A DNA stretch of 64,000 nt from Hymenobacter swuensis DY53 (GCF_000576555.1 NZ_CP007144.1:62001-126000); one strand, 5' to 3'. Positions 50,584-58,711 are shown, counted from the stretch's first letter. Translations and numbers: made by a program. Notes: generated by a model from the letters alone, not told the origin.

Positions 50584-50776
50584 TAACAAGGTGCGTGTAG
50601 AGAGTATCTACCTAATGTAGCAGTGCCGTATAGTTAATGCACTAAGGGCGAAAATGTCACCTTGGCTTTTGCACAAACTACAAATGACCCTGCAAAAGCG
50701 ATGGCCGCGCTTATAACATTTTCTGAAGGGTAGAAATGGGAAAGGGGTACTGGGCAGAATGGCAAAGCCGTTTCCG

Positions 50777-51257
50777 CTACGGCAGCGCTTGGTAGCCCAC
50801 CTTGCCCCCGCGGTACCCAAAGACCAAGCGCTGGGCTTGTCCAAAGCACGCAGCGCTTTGCGACGTCCGGGCGCCGCCGTACGCCATCGGTTCCTCCCCG
50901 CTCGGCGTCTCCCGCAGCACGCGATAGGTGCCGGCCAGGGTCAGCACTGCCCCGGGCCCCTCGGGGGCCGCGTCCGCGGCAAAGCGGTACACGGCCCGGG
51001 TCACCGCACCGCCCTTGGGGAACTCGTATGTGCGCGGGGCCGTGGCGAAGCGGACGTCGGAGAGAGAGCGTGTCCACGGCGTACCCCTGTTTTCGGGCAA
51101 CCGCCGCCAGCCGGGCAAGGGCCGCGGCCGGGGTCTCCCGGGTATGCAGCCGGACCGCCCCGGCTCCTGGGAAAGGCCGCGGCTGCTCTAGCCCCATCGG
51201 GGCGGCAACGGCGAGGGTGCTGAGGGAAAGCAACGAGCGGGCAGCGAAGGCGTTCAT
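50777..51257 (-). pseudogene. secreted protein gene broken by a CT-repeat frameshift
   Basis: The N-terminal frame (MNAFAARSLLSLSTLAVAAP, a signal peptide, to YAVDTLS) and the C-terminal frame (SDVRFATAPRTYEFPKGG to the stop at 50777) join at a dinucleotide repeat, (CT)4 on the - strand at 51059-51068. Adding one CT unit restores a single frame of about 160 residues. This could be a dead gene, a phase-variable gene or a read error. No family recognised. Confidence 0.65.
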
Positions 51258-51338
51258 CCCGCCAACTTACCACGGAATGGCCAGTCCTGCGCGTGCGGCA
51301 GGGATGGAATGGGGCGGCACCTAGCTGCGCAGCTGGTT

Positions 51339-51370
51339 GCGCACCGGCCGTTCAGTTTAAGGAGGGATTA
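51339..51370 (+). repeat. cassette-boundary repeat, 3' part
   Basis: GCGCACCGGCCGTTCAG, TTTAAGGAGGGATTA. The last bases form the stop codon of the opposite-strand gene that follows. Confidence 0.7.
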
Positions 51371-52054
51371 AGGATTGATTTTATAAGCAACGAGTTCCCA
51401 GGTGCCAATTCGGGTGTAGACCTTACGGGTGTAGCCCACGCCGCGGGCGAGGTGAAAGCGCCGCAGGAAATTGATGCCGCTGGTGGTAGAATCGATAAAT
51501 GCCGTCCCGAAGTGCAGGCTGTGTGGAAACCGCCCAGCGGGCACTGTTACAGGCACGGTGTCCAGTAAGGTGGGCCCCAAGCGGGAAAGCATCGTGCCCG
51601 GCGGCGGCAGTGGATAAACCAGAATGAGCCCGGTCGAGTAGATATTGCCTGCCTCGTTGCTCTGCTGGACGCCCCATTCGTTGCCGCTGCCTTGGCAGAA
51701 GAGGCTTTCTCCTCCCGCAAAATTTTGCAGCGAGCTATACCCGCGAAAAAACGTGCGGTTGGAGTGCGTGAAGTGGGCTTCGTATAAGGTCACGCAGGTA
51801 GGCAGCCCATACGTCGCTTGGCCGGGCTTGAACACGCGGGTTTGAGTTCCGCCCCGGACGGTATCAAAAACGGCCGGTACACTACCCCGCTGCTTATACA
51901 CCCAATAGCTGCCAGGAGGAAACGACCAGTAATCCAAAAACTCCTGCGGGGCCTTCTCTACCTGGTCGCAGTCGTGTACCACGTCCTGTTTTTTGCAAGC
52001 GCCTAACCAAGCGGATAGCGTCAAAAAGCAGACAACCAGGATGTGCTTTTTCAT
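51368..52054 (-). CDS. lipoprotein, unknown
   Basis: A 228-residue lipoprotein with signal residues 1-18 and lipobox WLGAC. The mature part begins KKQDVVHDCDQ, has a CDQ/CVTL/FCQG cysteine set and beta-rich segments (GSYWVYKQRGSVPAVFDTV, then VPVTVPAGRFPHSLHFG). Such modules occur in many Bacteroidota lipoproteins without known role. The stop codon is provided by the repeat edge. Confidence 0.72.
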   Translation of the reverse strand: MKKHILVVCFLTLSAWLGACKKQDVVHDCDQVEKAPQEFLDYWSFPPGSYWVYKQRGSVPAVFDTVRGGTQTRVFKPGQATYGLPTCVTLYEAHFTHSNRTFFRGYSSLQNFAGGESLFCQGSGNEWGVQQSNEAGNIYSTGLILVYPLPPPGTMLSRLGPTLLDTVPVTVPAGRFPHSLHFGTAFIDSTTSGINFLRRFHLARGVGYTRKVYTRIGTWELVAYKINP

Positions 52055-52105
52055 ACAGGAAGAGCAAACATGAGGATAAAAGAGGCCGGCATTCCCGCCC
52101 GCACG

Positions 52106-52162
52106 GTACAAGAAAAGGGTGGGGCCGTAAACCCGCTCCGTTCAAATAAAGGAGCATAATTA
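52106..52162 (+). repeat. cassette-boundary repeat copy with dyad core
   Basis: GTACAAGAAAAGGGTGGGGC, CGTAAACCCGCTCCG, TTCAAATAAAGGAGCATAA. CGCTCC and GGAGC(A) form the stem seen perfectly at 11441-11467. Stop codon of the next gene included. Confidence 0.85.
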
Positions 52163-52516
52163 TTCAGTGATTCCTAGTCCATCGAACATAAAAAACTGCA
52201 TCACCAGGGCCAGCGCTAGCCAGCAGGCGTACTGCACCAACATCAGTACGTCGGCCACAACGCCAACGCGGGTGGTGCGGTCCAGGCGCCGCGTGTGCCA
52301 CACGTACGAGCCAACGATGCTCAGCAACACCCACACCCAGCTTAACCGGCAGATGATTATCAATATGGAGTAATAAACTCTATATGAGTAAAGCACCGGC
52401 AGTCCCGGCAGCCCGGCCAAGTATTCCGTGTAGAGTTCAAAGTCACTGGCCAAAAACAGGGCCAGCAACCCACAGAAGGTGACAAACCCGATTAGCAGCG
52501 ACCGAAGTACCGGCAT
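52160..52516 (-). CDS. small membrane protein, paralogue of 52605
   Basis: A 118-residue protein with about three membrane segments and the central motif GSYVWHTRRLDR. The neighbour at 52605 has GSYVWHTRHLDR at the same place and similar membrane layout, so they are tandem paralogues. No known family. Both lie on the - strand in separate repeat intervals, though the boundary between them is badly decayed. Confidence 0.72.
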   Translation of the reverse strand: MPVLRSLLIGFVTFCGLLALFLASDFELYTEYLAGLPGLPVLYSYRVYYSILIIICRLSWVWVLLSIVGSYVWHTRRLDRTTRVGVVADVLMLVQYACWLALALVMQFFMFDGLGITE

Positions 52517-52604
52517 GTCCTAGCATCCACTGGTATGAAATGACAATATTTTTTGAACGCGTTATTCCCTAGTGGCCCTCGGCTCAGCAAGCGCCAAGCC
52601 CAGC

Positions 52605-52934
52605 TTAGTCCATGAACGGACGTTTATTCGGATCGAATGGCTCCGGCATAAAAAACCATATGCGCAGCGCCAGCAGCAGCAGCAAGGCATAGAGCAACCA
52701 CATCAGGATTTCGGACACGGTGCCTGCCACCGTCTTGCGGTCCAAGTGCCGCGTGTGCCACACATACGAGCCGCCAATGCTGAGTGCCACCCATGCCAAA
52801 GCTATCTGGTACTTTACCCGAGTGCCCTCAATAGTCAGTCCCAAGCCGCTCCAATACAGCCACACCGTTATCCCGATGGCCACGACCCCGATAAGTAATG
52901 ACCGGATAAGCTGTCCGAACAAAAAAGAACGCAT
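52605..52934 (-). CDS. small membrane protein, paralogue of 52160
   Basis: A 109-residue membrane protein with segments at about 9-28, 45-60 and 72-93 and the motif GSYVWHTRHLDRKT. The C-terminal tail EPFDPNKRP is hydrophilic. ATG 52934 is preferred to a TTG at 52961. Function unknown; duplication of the neighbour at 52160 with strong divergence outside the motif. Confidence 0.72.
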   Translation of the reverse strand: MRSFLFGQLIRSLLIGVVAIGITVWLYWSGLGLTIEGTRVKYQIALAWVALSIGGSYVWHTRHLDRKTVAGTVSEILMWLLYALLLLLALRIWFFMPEPFDPNKRPFMD

Positions 52935-53016
52935 GCAAATTGGTATAGTCGGTTTGAGCAATCCTTTTGAACAACAAATCCCCTCCTTGACCGATAGCTC
53001 CGAACCGCCACTGGTA

Positions 53017-53069
53017 GTTTACAAAAATGGTGGCAAGGTAAACGCGGCAATTCAGTTTAAGGAGCGATT
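53017..53069 (+). repeat. cassette-boundary repeat copy
   Basis: GTTTACAAAAATGGTGG, GGTAAACGCGGCAATTCAG, TTTAAGGAGCGATT. Positioned after the start of the - gene 52605 and before the stop of the - gene 53105. Confidence 0.88.
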
Positions 53070-53104
53070 GTGCTGGCCTATGCAGAGGTGGCCAGCCGAG
53101 TGCA

Positions 53105-53605
53105 TCAAGGATAGTGTCCTGACCTAGGCACCGTATCTCCGGGCACATGCACCCCTCGGTAAAACAGCGTTCCGGCAACGCGGGCGAATTCCGGGTTCGG
53201 CAAAAAGCGTACTTCCCTCCGCCGCCCCAAGGAGAAGAAATAACGTTGGCCCGGATAGGGCACCCAGGGGTCAGTGTAGATAAAATGGCGGTCTTGCCAG
53301 TAGTTGGACGTGCCCGGTACCCGCCGAAACGTAGCGATGTCAACCCCCTTCTTCAAGCTGACCGGGCTGAGCCAGTCGAAGTACACGAACTCCTCGTAAT
53401 TGTAGGGCGGGTCCTGGCTGATGTCTTCATGCACCTCCCGGTACGGCAGACGGATGAAGACCCTGCCCGTCGGGTCGCGGAAGAGCGTACTATCCTCCAA
53501 GCCGATGGGCGTTAACGAGTGTTCGAAACTTGTGTATTCTGATTCGCAAGCCCCACAGAGCAGGGCAGTGCTACCTGCAAGAAGGAGGAAAACGCAGACT
53601 TTCAT
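53105..53605 (-). CDS. lipoprotein, unknown
   Basis: A 166-residue lipoprotein: signal peptide and lipobox LLCGAC. The mature part is rich in Tyr and Phe (PYNYEEFVYFDWLSPVS, then NYWQDRHFIYTDPW), similar to DKNYY-type repeats of small immunity-like lipoproteins, but too short to assign. ATG 53605 gives the best signal peptide; the frame opens at 53626. Confidence 0.7.
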   Translation of the reverse strand: MKVCVFLLLAGSTALLCGACESEYTSFEHSLTPIGLEDSTLFRDPTGRVFIRLPYREVHEDISQDPPYNYEEFVYFDWLSPVSLKKGVDIATFRRVPGTSNYWQDRHFIYTDPWVPYPGQRYFFSLGRRREVRFLPNPEFARVAGTLFYRGVHVPGDTVPRSGHYP

Positions 53606-53650
53606 ACCATACAAGAAATGATGCACCCCAACTTCTACGCCCCCTTGGCC

Positions 53651-53704
53651 ATTCTATTTTAACGGTGGTGGCCTAAACGCGGTAATTCAGTTTAAGGAGC
53701 GTTA
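53651..53704 (+). repeat. cassette-boundary repeat copy, near consensus
   Basis: ATTCTATTTTAACGGTGGTG, GCCTAAACGCGGTAATTCAG, TTTAAGGAGCGTTA. The final TTA is the reversed stop codon of the next gene. Confidence 0.92.
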
Positions 53705-54274
53705 TTTTTCCAGTTGTTCCACAGGTTGCCGAACACTCACTATTCGCAACCCCTGCGTTGGGCTTACGGCTACTTCTGCCTCTACAAAAATGTCAGAATC
53801 CGGAATACCCAAGCGCGTAGAAAAGAGGAATTGCCCCTGCCGGTGCGCTAAGAAAGTGGTGCGCGAAAGCGCCCATTCCTGCACCGCACCTAACTGTTTG
53901 GCAACGGGGTGGCCCACAAATAGCCCCTTCGTCAGCCGCTGGTGCAGCCACGGCTTATTGCCCCGGAACACGAACAGCTCGCTCTGGTAATTGTGGGAGA
54001 CATCCTGCGCGGGGCCGCTGTCCTCCACGATGGGGTTGACCACGGCGCTATCGTTCAAACACGTGGTCACCACCTGCACCCGGTACCGCTCCGGTCCGGG
54101 CAACGAGGTGTTGCGCCGGTCCACCGCAGAATCCACGGGCCAATAGGTGCGACGTGACGCAGGCGTAGCCGCCGGGCGCTGAACGGTACCCAACTGCTCC
54201 GATGGGGCCTGGTCCTGGGAGGTGCAGCCCGAAGCGGTTATCAATGCCAACAGGCCGATGACAAGTAGTTTCAT
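53702..54274 (-). CDS. lipoprotein, unknown
   Basis: A 190-residue lipoprotein with signal residues 1-16 and lipobox TASGC. The middle has NYQSELFVFRGNKPWLHQR followed by LTKGLF, which recalls DUF4738-type Bacteroidota lipoproteins, though this is uncertain. The frame extends to 54352 but ATG 54274 begins the signal peptide. The stop is formed by the last bases of a repeat, showing how cargo is cut exactly at the repeat edge. Confidence 0.72.
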   Translation of the reverse strand: MKLLVIGLLALITASGCTSQDQAPSEQLGTVQRPAATPASRRTYWPVDSAVDRRNTSLPGPERYRVQVVTTCLNDSAVVNPIVEDSGPAQDVSHNYQSELFVFRGNKPWLHQRLTKGLFVGHPVAKQLGAVQEWALSRTTFLAHRQGQFLFSTRLGIPDSDIFVEAEVAVSPTQGLRIVSVRQPVEQLEK

Positions 54275-54301
54275 GCAGCAAGAAAGCCACTGCTGGCAAG
54301 T

Positions 54302-54354
54302 GTTCAGGCAAACGGTATTGTCCTGAACCCGGCAATTGAGTTTAAGAAGCATTA
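54302..54354 (+). repeat. cassette-boundary repeat copy, diverged
   Basis: GTTCAGGCAAACGGTATTGT, CCTGAACCCGGCAATTGAG, TTTAAGAAGCATTACTTTA. Confidence 0.82.
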
Positions 54355-54407
54355 CTTTACAGTGGCTTCGCTCCAGTGGATTTCATCGTTTCGTTCGTGA
54401 ATGTTCT

Positions 54408-54848
54408 ATGCTTTTTCTGCTCCTAAACTGTGAGTTGCCTATAACAAGGATACAAACCTTGCTCGGGCGCCTGTTTGCCATCGACGCAGGGAAGGTGATG
54501 GATGTTTTGTCGGTCTCATCCACTGAGCTATACTACGATCTTCACTTACTTGCCCAATCGAAAACGCCTCGCAGTGCTGCTCTCGCCTCCAGCTTTTTCG
54601 TGGAGTTGGGCGTCTATCCGCATGGGCAACTGGAAGCTATTTACGACAGCCAGGAGGCATTCGCCCGCGCGTTCTCTCGGGAAAGCCAGTTGCCCGTTCT
54701 CGTGAGTGGCGATAATATGCCAGACCCCTACACCTGGTTGCTGTTCGAAGCAGAATTGGTCTATGAGGTGAAAGAATGGCCGGAAGACGAAGAGACTCAG
54801 GCCATCACCGTGTTCCCCGCGAACAAAAAGCTGTTACCTCCCGGTTGA
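54408..54848 (+). CDS. unknown soluble protein, cassette cargo
   Basis: A 146-residue acidic protein. Segments seen: TRIQTLLGRLFAIDAGKV, then SAALASSFFVELGVYPHG and a closing acidic region EVKEWPEDEETQ. No signal peptide despite the hydrophobic first residues. No family named. It lies 53 bases after a repeat edge with TTACTTTA, a longer leader than for other + cargo; an ATG at 54401 is out of frame. Confidence 0.65.
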   Translation: MLFLLLNCELPITRIQTLLGRLFAIDAGKVMDVLSVSSTELYYDLHLLAQSKTPRSAALASSFFVELGVYPHGQLEAIYDSQEAFARAFSRESQLPVLVSGDNMPDPYTWLLFEAELVYEVKEWPEDEETQAITVFPANKKLLPPG

Positions 54849-54887
54849 AATGGGCCATTGTATTTGGGCTGTCTTTGGCCAAAACGT

Positions 54888-54953
54888 GTTTAGCGAAAGG
54901 GTGGGTCGGTGAACACGGGCCGTTCAAAAATAGGAGGCGGTAAGGTACTTGTT
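54888..54953 (+). repeat. cassette-boundary repeat, variant family
   Basis: GTTTAGCGAAAGGGTGGGTC, GGTGAACACGGGCCGTTC, AAAAATAGGAGGCGGTAA. Shares its unusual core with 33963-33997. Confidence 0.78.
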
Positions 54954-54964
54954 TGGGCGGCGCA

Positions 54965-55624
54965 TTAGGGGGATGCTGGCGCAAGGGGGGCTTGGCCGCG
55001 GTAGGTAAGCCATATGTCTTGATTGCCACGCATGGTCCAATAAGTCAAGCCTCGCAGGCGCAACTGCTGGTCGACCTCCACGCCGACTAGGTGCGGCAGG
55101 TGCGTCGACGAGGCCGGGGTTGCTACTCGATAGCGATAAAGCGTGTCAGCACTGCTGGGGTCTATTGTCCAGGCAATCAATGCTGACTTTAGGTGGAAGT
55201 GGCAGGTTTGGTAGGGCACCCTTCGGACGGTGCCAAGCGTGTCGCTCAGGTCCAGCAAGGGACTCTCCACTGCCTCACACGGGATGCGGCCGTTCGTCGT
55301 AAGGGAGACGAGTTGGGGCACGTACCGGAGTTGGCGCCCGGCGCGGCGCACCAGCATGTCAAGGATGATCCGTTTAGCGTCCTGAGGGGTATAGGTTGGG
55401 CTTTTGCGCCGGCCCCGGACGATGCGCACCCGCTCATAAGACGTCGCCAGTTCCGGCTCAGACGGAGTGGACAAGAGTACCGAGAAATACGGATTACCGC
55501 CCGCGCCCGTCCGTTGGAACACGAAGCGGCGGACGAGTTCGGGCGGCCCTTGTGGGTCGGGAGACACTGGCCGGGTCGGCCCAGCCAACAACACGCAACA
55601 CAAGGCGAAGGATTTCGAAAGCAT
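54965..55624 (-). CDS. secreted protein, unknown
   Basis: A 219-residue protein with a short signal (MLSKSFALCCVLLAG). The mature part has FVFQRTGAGGNPYFSVLLS, then LRYVPQLVSLTTNGRIPCEA and YWTMRGNQDIWLTYRG. It is predicted beta-rich and envelope-located. No family named. It is on the - strand between two right-pointing repeats. Confidence 0.68.
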   Translation of the reverse strand: MLSKSFALCCVLLAGPTRPVSPDPQGPPELVRRFVFQRTGAGGNPYFSVLLSTPSEPELATSYERVRIVRGRRKSPTYTPQDAKRIILDMLVRRAGRQLRYVPQLVSLTTNGRIPCEAVESPLLDLSDTLGTVRRVPYQTCHFHLKSALIAWTIDPSSADTLYRYRVATPASSTHLPHLVGVEVDQQLRLRGLTYWTMRGNQDIWLTYRGQAPLAPASP

Positions 55625-55692
55625 CAGGCAGGAGCAGAAGTGATCCGTAATAATAATCACTGAGCGGGCTGGGAGGAGCTACCTAACGGCTT

Positions 55693-55745
55693 GTCCGCGC
55701 AAACGGTGGTGGCCTAAACGCGGCAATTCAGTTTAAGGAGGGTTA
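55693..55745 (+). repeat. cassette-boundary repeat copy, near consensus
   Basis: GTCCGCGCAAACGGTGGTGG, CCTAAACGCGGCAATTCAG, TTTAAGGAGGGTTA. TACTTTCG follows at 17 bases from the centre, the position of a -7 box, and the ATG lies 12 bases on. Confidence 0.92.
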
Positions 55746-55754
55746 CTTTCGAGT

Positions 55755-56081
55755 ATGGGCGCTAAACATGTATGCTTCGATTGCCACAAAGCAGTTAATG
55801 TGCCTTATGGCGCCACTGGTCCAGTACGATGCACGGACTGTGGGGCTGAATTAGTAGTATTGCCCCACCGCTTTCGTCCGCCTAAAAAACGCGAAGAGGA
55901 CAAATGGGCAGCCGCTCGTTACTTGGTAGAGCACGGCTATTGTTACGAACACCTCGCCCCGGGTCATTTTCCGGAATGGGCCACCACCAAGTTTGGAAAC
56001 TATGTGCAGTACCCAGAAAATTTAAGAGAAGCGAAGGAGTTTGTGGAGAAATATGGGGCGCTCGCACCCAGAATGAGGTGA
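55755..56081 (+). CDS. zinc-ribbon protein, unknown
   Basis: A 108-residue protein whose first 35 residues form a zinc ribbon (CFDC with HK, then CTDCG). The rest is helical (KWAAARYLVEHGYCYEHL, then NLREAKEFVEKYG). It may bind nucleic acid or a partner protein. Its start is only 12 bases from a repeat and the predicted transcript would be nearly leaderless. It converges with the gene at 56093 with no repeat between. Confidence 0.75.
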   Translation: MGAKHVCFDCHKAVNVPYGATGPVRCTDCGAELVVLPHRFRPPKKREEDKWAAARYLVEHGYCYEHLAPGHFPEWATTKFGNYVQYPENLREAKEFVEKYGALAPRMR

Positions 56082-56092
56082 AGTGCTTGCGT

Positions 56093-56551
56093 TCATTTTA
56101 ACGGTTCCAAAAGTAAGAGTGTGTTCCACAGCGCATTCATTACTTGGCTGTTCATTACCCAAATGCAATCCGTCTCATTTATTTCAACGAATTCAAATGG
56201 TGCCCTTTTACCAAGCCGTAAGGCATTTTTCCGTAAAATAGTCAACAAGTCTGCGATGGCGATTGCTCCTGCCGCGCCAGCAGGGGTTGCATAATAGACG
56301 TGCTCCTGCCCGATGACCGTATAGACGCCGTCCGCTCGTTGGATGCCGACCAAGGCGTCTCGATTGGTCTGGTTCAGGTGCTGAACGAGCGGTGATTGTT
56401 CGTCCACGTAACAGGTGCCGGAAAGCTGGTCCAGCCCGTTCCGCCTAATTCTCGCTTTTAGATTACCTCGTTTCACTGGTCTTCTGATTGAGCCGAACGG
56501 GCCAAATAGTTCACTGCGGAAAGTCGAAGAAGAAGGGCCACTCGGGGGCAA
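56093..56551 (-). CDS. unknown soluble protein
   Basis: A 152-residue protein with an Arg-rich N terminus and a compact C-terminal domain (YTVIGQEHVYYATPAGA, then FEFVEINETDCIWVMNSQVMN). The latter pattern (WxMNS, Ile-rich strands) recalls small immunity-type proteins; no family named. It is separated from the zinc-ribbon gene by 11 bases, so the two convergent genes share one repeat interval, perhaps a two-gene cassette. Confidence 0.65.
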   Translation of the reverse strand: MPPSGPSSSTFRSELFGPFGSIRRPVKRGNLKARIRRNGLDQLSGTCYVDEQSPLVQHLNQTNRDALVGIQRADGVYTVIGQEHVYYATPAGAAGAIAIADLLTILRKNALRLGKRAPFEFVEINETDCIWVMNSQVMNALWNTLLLLEPLK

Positions 56552-56579
56552 AACAAGGTGCAGTTTTCTTGGTGCCCCC

Positions 56580-56634
56580 GTTCAAGATAACGGTCCTAAG
56601 GCAAACGCGCTTCGTTTAGTTTTAGGAGTGTTAA
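56580..56634 (+). repeat. cassette-boundary repeat copy
   Basis: GTTCAAGATAACGGTCCTAA, GGCAAACGCGCTTCG, TTTAGTTTTAGGAGTGTTA. Confidence 0.85.
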
Positions 56635-56635
56635 A

Positions 56636-57046
56636 TTAAGCACTGTTGCCTTGGCTATTTTCTGTCTTGGCAAATCGTTTTCTTATGGGTAATCCTATCA
56701 GCCATAGCAGCATTGGCGGCATGGCCGGCAGCAAAAGGACCCAGCAGAAATCAGCCGCATTATGGCGGATGATGTCCCCTACCGCGGTCGTTTTTATTTG
56801 TCCGGTGAAGACAAAAATCATGTCAACGACCGCCTCAAACCCATTTCCCTTTATCAAAGAAAATGGAAAGGAACGGTCGGATGATTCTCCGATGGAGGAA
56901 CAAAGAAGGGTAAGCACCAACCCCAGCAACCAGATTCTCGTCAGCCAGCGGGGCCATGCACGCAACATTCCGGTTGCGAGGTGAAGTGCGCCCACGGGCA
57001 CCAGTAGTATAATAAGTATAAGTAGTAACCAGCCAGGGGCGTACAT
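56636..57046 (-). CDS. membrane protein, unknown
   Basis: A 136-residue protein with membrane segments at about 5-28, 35-52, 74-86 and 98-122 and a basic C-terminal tail (RKRFAKTEN). No family named. The stop lies two bases after the repeat edge. It is one of several small membrane proteins among the cargo, a class often found with toxins that act in the envelope. Confidence 0.65.
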   Translation of the reverse strand: MYAPGWLLLILIILLVPVGALHLATGMLRAWPRWLTRIWLLGLVLTLLCSSIGESSDRSFPFSLIKGNGFEAVVDMIFVFTGQIKTTAVGDIIRHNAADFCWVLLLPAMPPMLLWLIGLPIRKRFAKTENSQGNSA

Positions 57047-57155
57047 ACAGACGATGCTGAAAGGGGAGGCTTCTCTAGCGGACAGTCAAAAGAAGGAAAC
57101 CGAGCACTTAAGCTACTGGAGAAAACGGCAGTAGCACCGGAATCACTCGCTCGGG

Positions 57156-57210
57156 GTACAGCGAAACGGTGGCAAAGTAAACGCGCTCCGTCCAGTTGAA
57201 AGAGCATTTA
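57156..57210 (+). repeat. cassette-boundary repeat copy with CGCTCC core
   Basis: GTACAGCGAAACGGTGGCAA, GTAAACGCGCTCCGTC, CAGTTGAAAGAGCATTTA. Confidence 0.88.
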
Positions 57211-57217
57211 TACCTAT

Positions 57218-57888
57218 CTATCGGCCCTTCTCCTTATTCTGCCAGTAGCGGGCAATCAGGTCGTGGTAACGTCCCGCGAAGTCGTCTTGGTCGTTACGGA
57301 TGAATTCCTCGGTCACGCGCCTAATGCCGGGGTACAAGGGGTCAAAGTCTTGTGCGTTTAGCCGGGCATCAAACCAGGGCCGAAGCGGGCTCATGTCCAT
57401 CAGGGCCACCATGGCCCAGTACCGCACCGGTGCTTCCGCGTCTTCCAGCAATCCCGCCAGCAGGGCCAGTACCGGGCCGGCTTGGGTGTACACGTTCGTG
57501 TTCTTGCCAGAGCGTGCACGTACGCCACCCGGTGGTCCGTGTTCGGGGCGTGGGCAATGGCTTCGCAGAGCGCTGGCACCGCAGCCGGGCCGGTCATACT
57601 CAGGGCCCACCGGGCGCGGTCGGCCACGGTGAAGTCGTGGTCGACGAGCTGGCGCAGCAACACGGGCACCAGGCGTGCGGCATCGGCGAGCAGCAGGGCA
57701 GGGAACTGTTTAACCAGCGCATCGAGGCAGAAAAACGCGATGGTGTTGTCGGTCGTGCCCGCCAGCGTCTCCACGACCACGGCGTACGCGGCGGGATTAC
57801 CAGCCGCCTGCGCCAAGGTGGCAAATGCTTGCGACCGCGCTTCGCCGTCCGCATGGGCCACTTGGTAGAGTAAATCAGCAGCAATCAT
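57218..57888 (-). pseudogene. HEAT-repeat protein gene with frameshift
   Basis: Two frames join into one HEAT-repeat protein of about 223 residues: the first from ATG 57888 (LLYQVAHADGEARSQAFATL, then ALCEAIAHAPNTDHRVAYVH) and the second from about 57510 to the stop at 57218 (VLALLAGLLEDAEAPVRYWA, then MDMSPLRPWFDARL). The reading frame shifts near GCTCTGGCAAGAAC at about 57500-57515. HEAT-repeat immunity proteins are common in toxin antidote clusters. Either a recent mutation or a read error. Confidence 0.75.
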
Positions 57889-57953
57889 CGGTTAAACGAA
57901 TATAAGAGCGGCACACGCGAACAGGCTGATACGCTTGCTTACAAGATGCGCTA

Positions 57954-58005
57954 GTTCAGCAAAACGGTGCTGCTGCAAACGCGCCCCTTCTAGTGAGAGG
58001 AGCAA
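57954..58005 (+). repeat. cassette-boundary repeat copy
   Basis: GTTCAGCAAAACGGTGCTG, GCAAACGCGCCCCTTC, TAGTGAGAGGAGCAAAG. Confidence 0.85.
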
Positions 58006-58064
58006 AGAAGCAAACGCGAAAACAAAACGAACTTAGCTTCTCATCCCGCAAAACAAGAAAGCAC

Positions 58065-58658
58065 ATGAGCCCCAGCGACCTCCGCACCATGCAGCAGTTT
58101 GTCGACTACGCCCTGGAATCATGGCACCAAGGCGGACTAATGCGTTGGGCTGATTCAGACATGCCGGTAGAAATGCGCGACGAAACACGGCCGATTGTGG
58201 ATGACTCAATTCCCTGGAAACCAATACCCAGCACCGTGTCCGCAGGTGACCTGGAGGCGTTGGAGGAACGCATTGAATTGCAGTACCCCGCCTTGTATAA
58301 GGAATTTCTGCGCTACCAGCACTTCTACGAATTCTGGCCGGAGCAACAAATCAACTTCTTTCCCCACGTCATTGCGCAGTGGAAAGACCGGTTACTTGCC
58401 GGTTACTTCCAGTCGTGGGAACCCGCCAAGCTCATTGGGCAGAGATATATCTACTTTGCGGATTACTCGGATTGGGGCATCCTGTGCTTTGACACCAACA
58501 ACCAGCGGCCGGAAGACAACGACTGTCCAATCGTGTTGATTGACCACGAGTTGCTCTATGACGAGCCGCTGCCAATGACTATTCTCTATGCTTCTTTCGC
58601 GGACCTGATGCGTAGTTTGCGCGCCGTACAAGAAAATCCTCGCCAACTGGAAGAATAG
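58065..58658 (+). CDS. SMI1/KNR4-family protein (immunity type)
   Basis: A 197-residue SMI1/KNR4 superfamily protein and paralogue of the one at 47334. Core pattern WKPIPSTVSAGDLEALEERI, then YPALYKEFLRYQHF, YIYFADYSDWGILCFDTNN and a closing SFADLMRSLRAVQE. Likely antidote or partner binder of a toxin. ATG 58065 is preferred to a GTG at 57993 that lies within the repeat. It is the last cargo gene before the right terminal repeat. Confidence 0.9.
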   Translation: MSPSDLRTMQQFVDYALESWHQGGLMRWADSDMPVEMRDETRPIVDDSIPWKPIPSTVSAGDLEALEERIELQYPALYKEFLRYQHFYEFWPEQQINFFPHVIAQWKDRLLAGYFQSWEPAKLIGQRYIYFADYSDWGILCFDTNNQRPEDNDCPIVLIDHELLYDEPLPMTILYASFADLMRSLRAVQENPRQLEE

Positions 58659-58711
58659 TAGTGGTACATGGCGGCTACCAGCAGTAGTAGCTCACGGGCT
58701 TCGCTGTCGTA

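Noticed and set aside
56646..56984. 112-codon + strand frame
   Set aside because: Antisense to the membrane protein at 56636; the - strand frame has clear membrane segments and a stop at the repeat edge.
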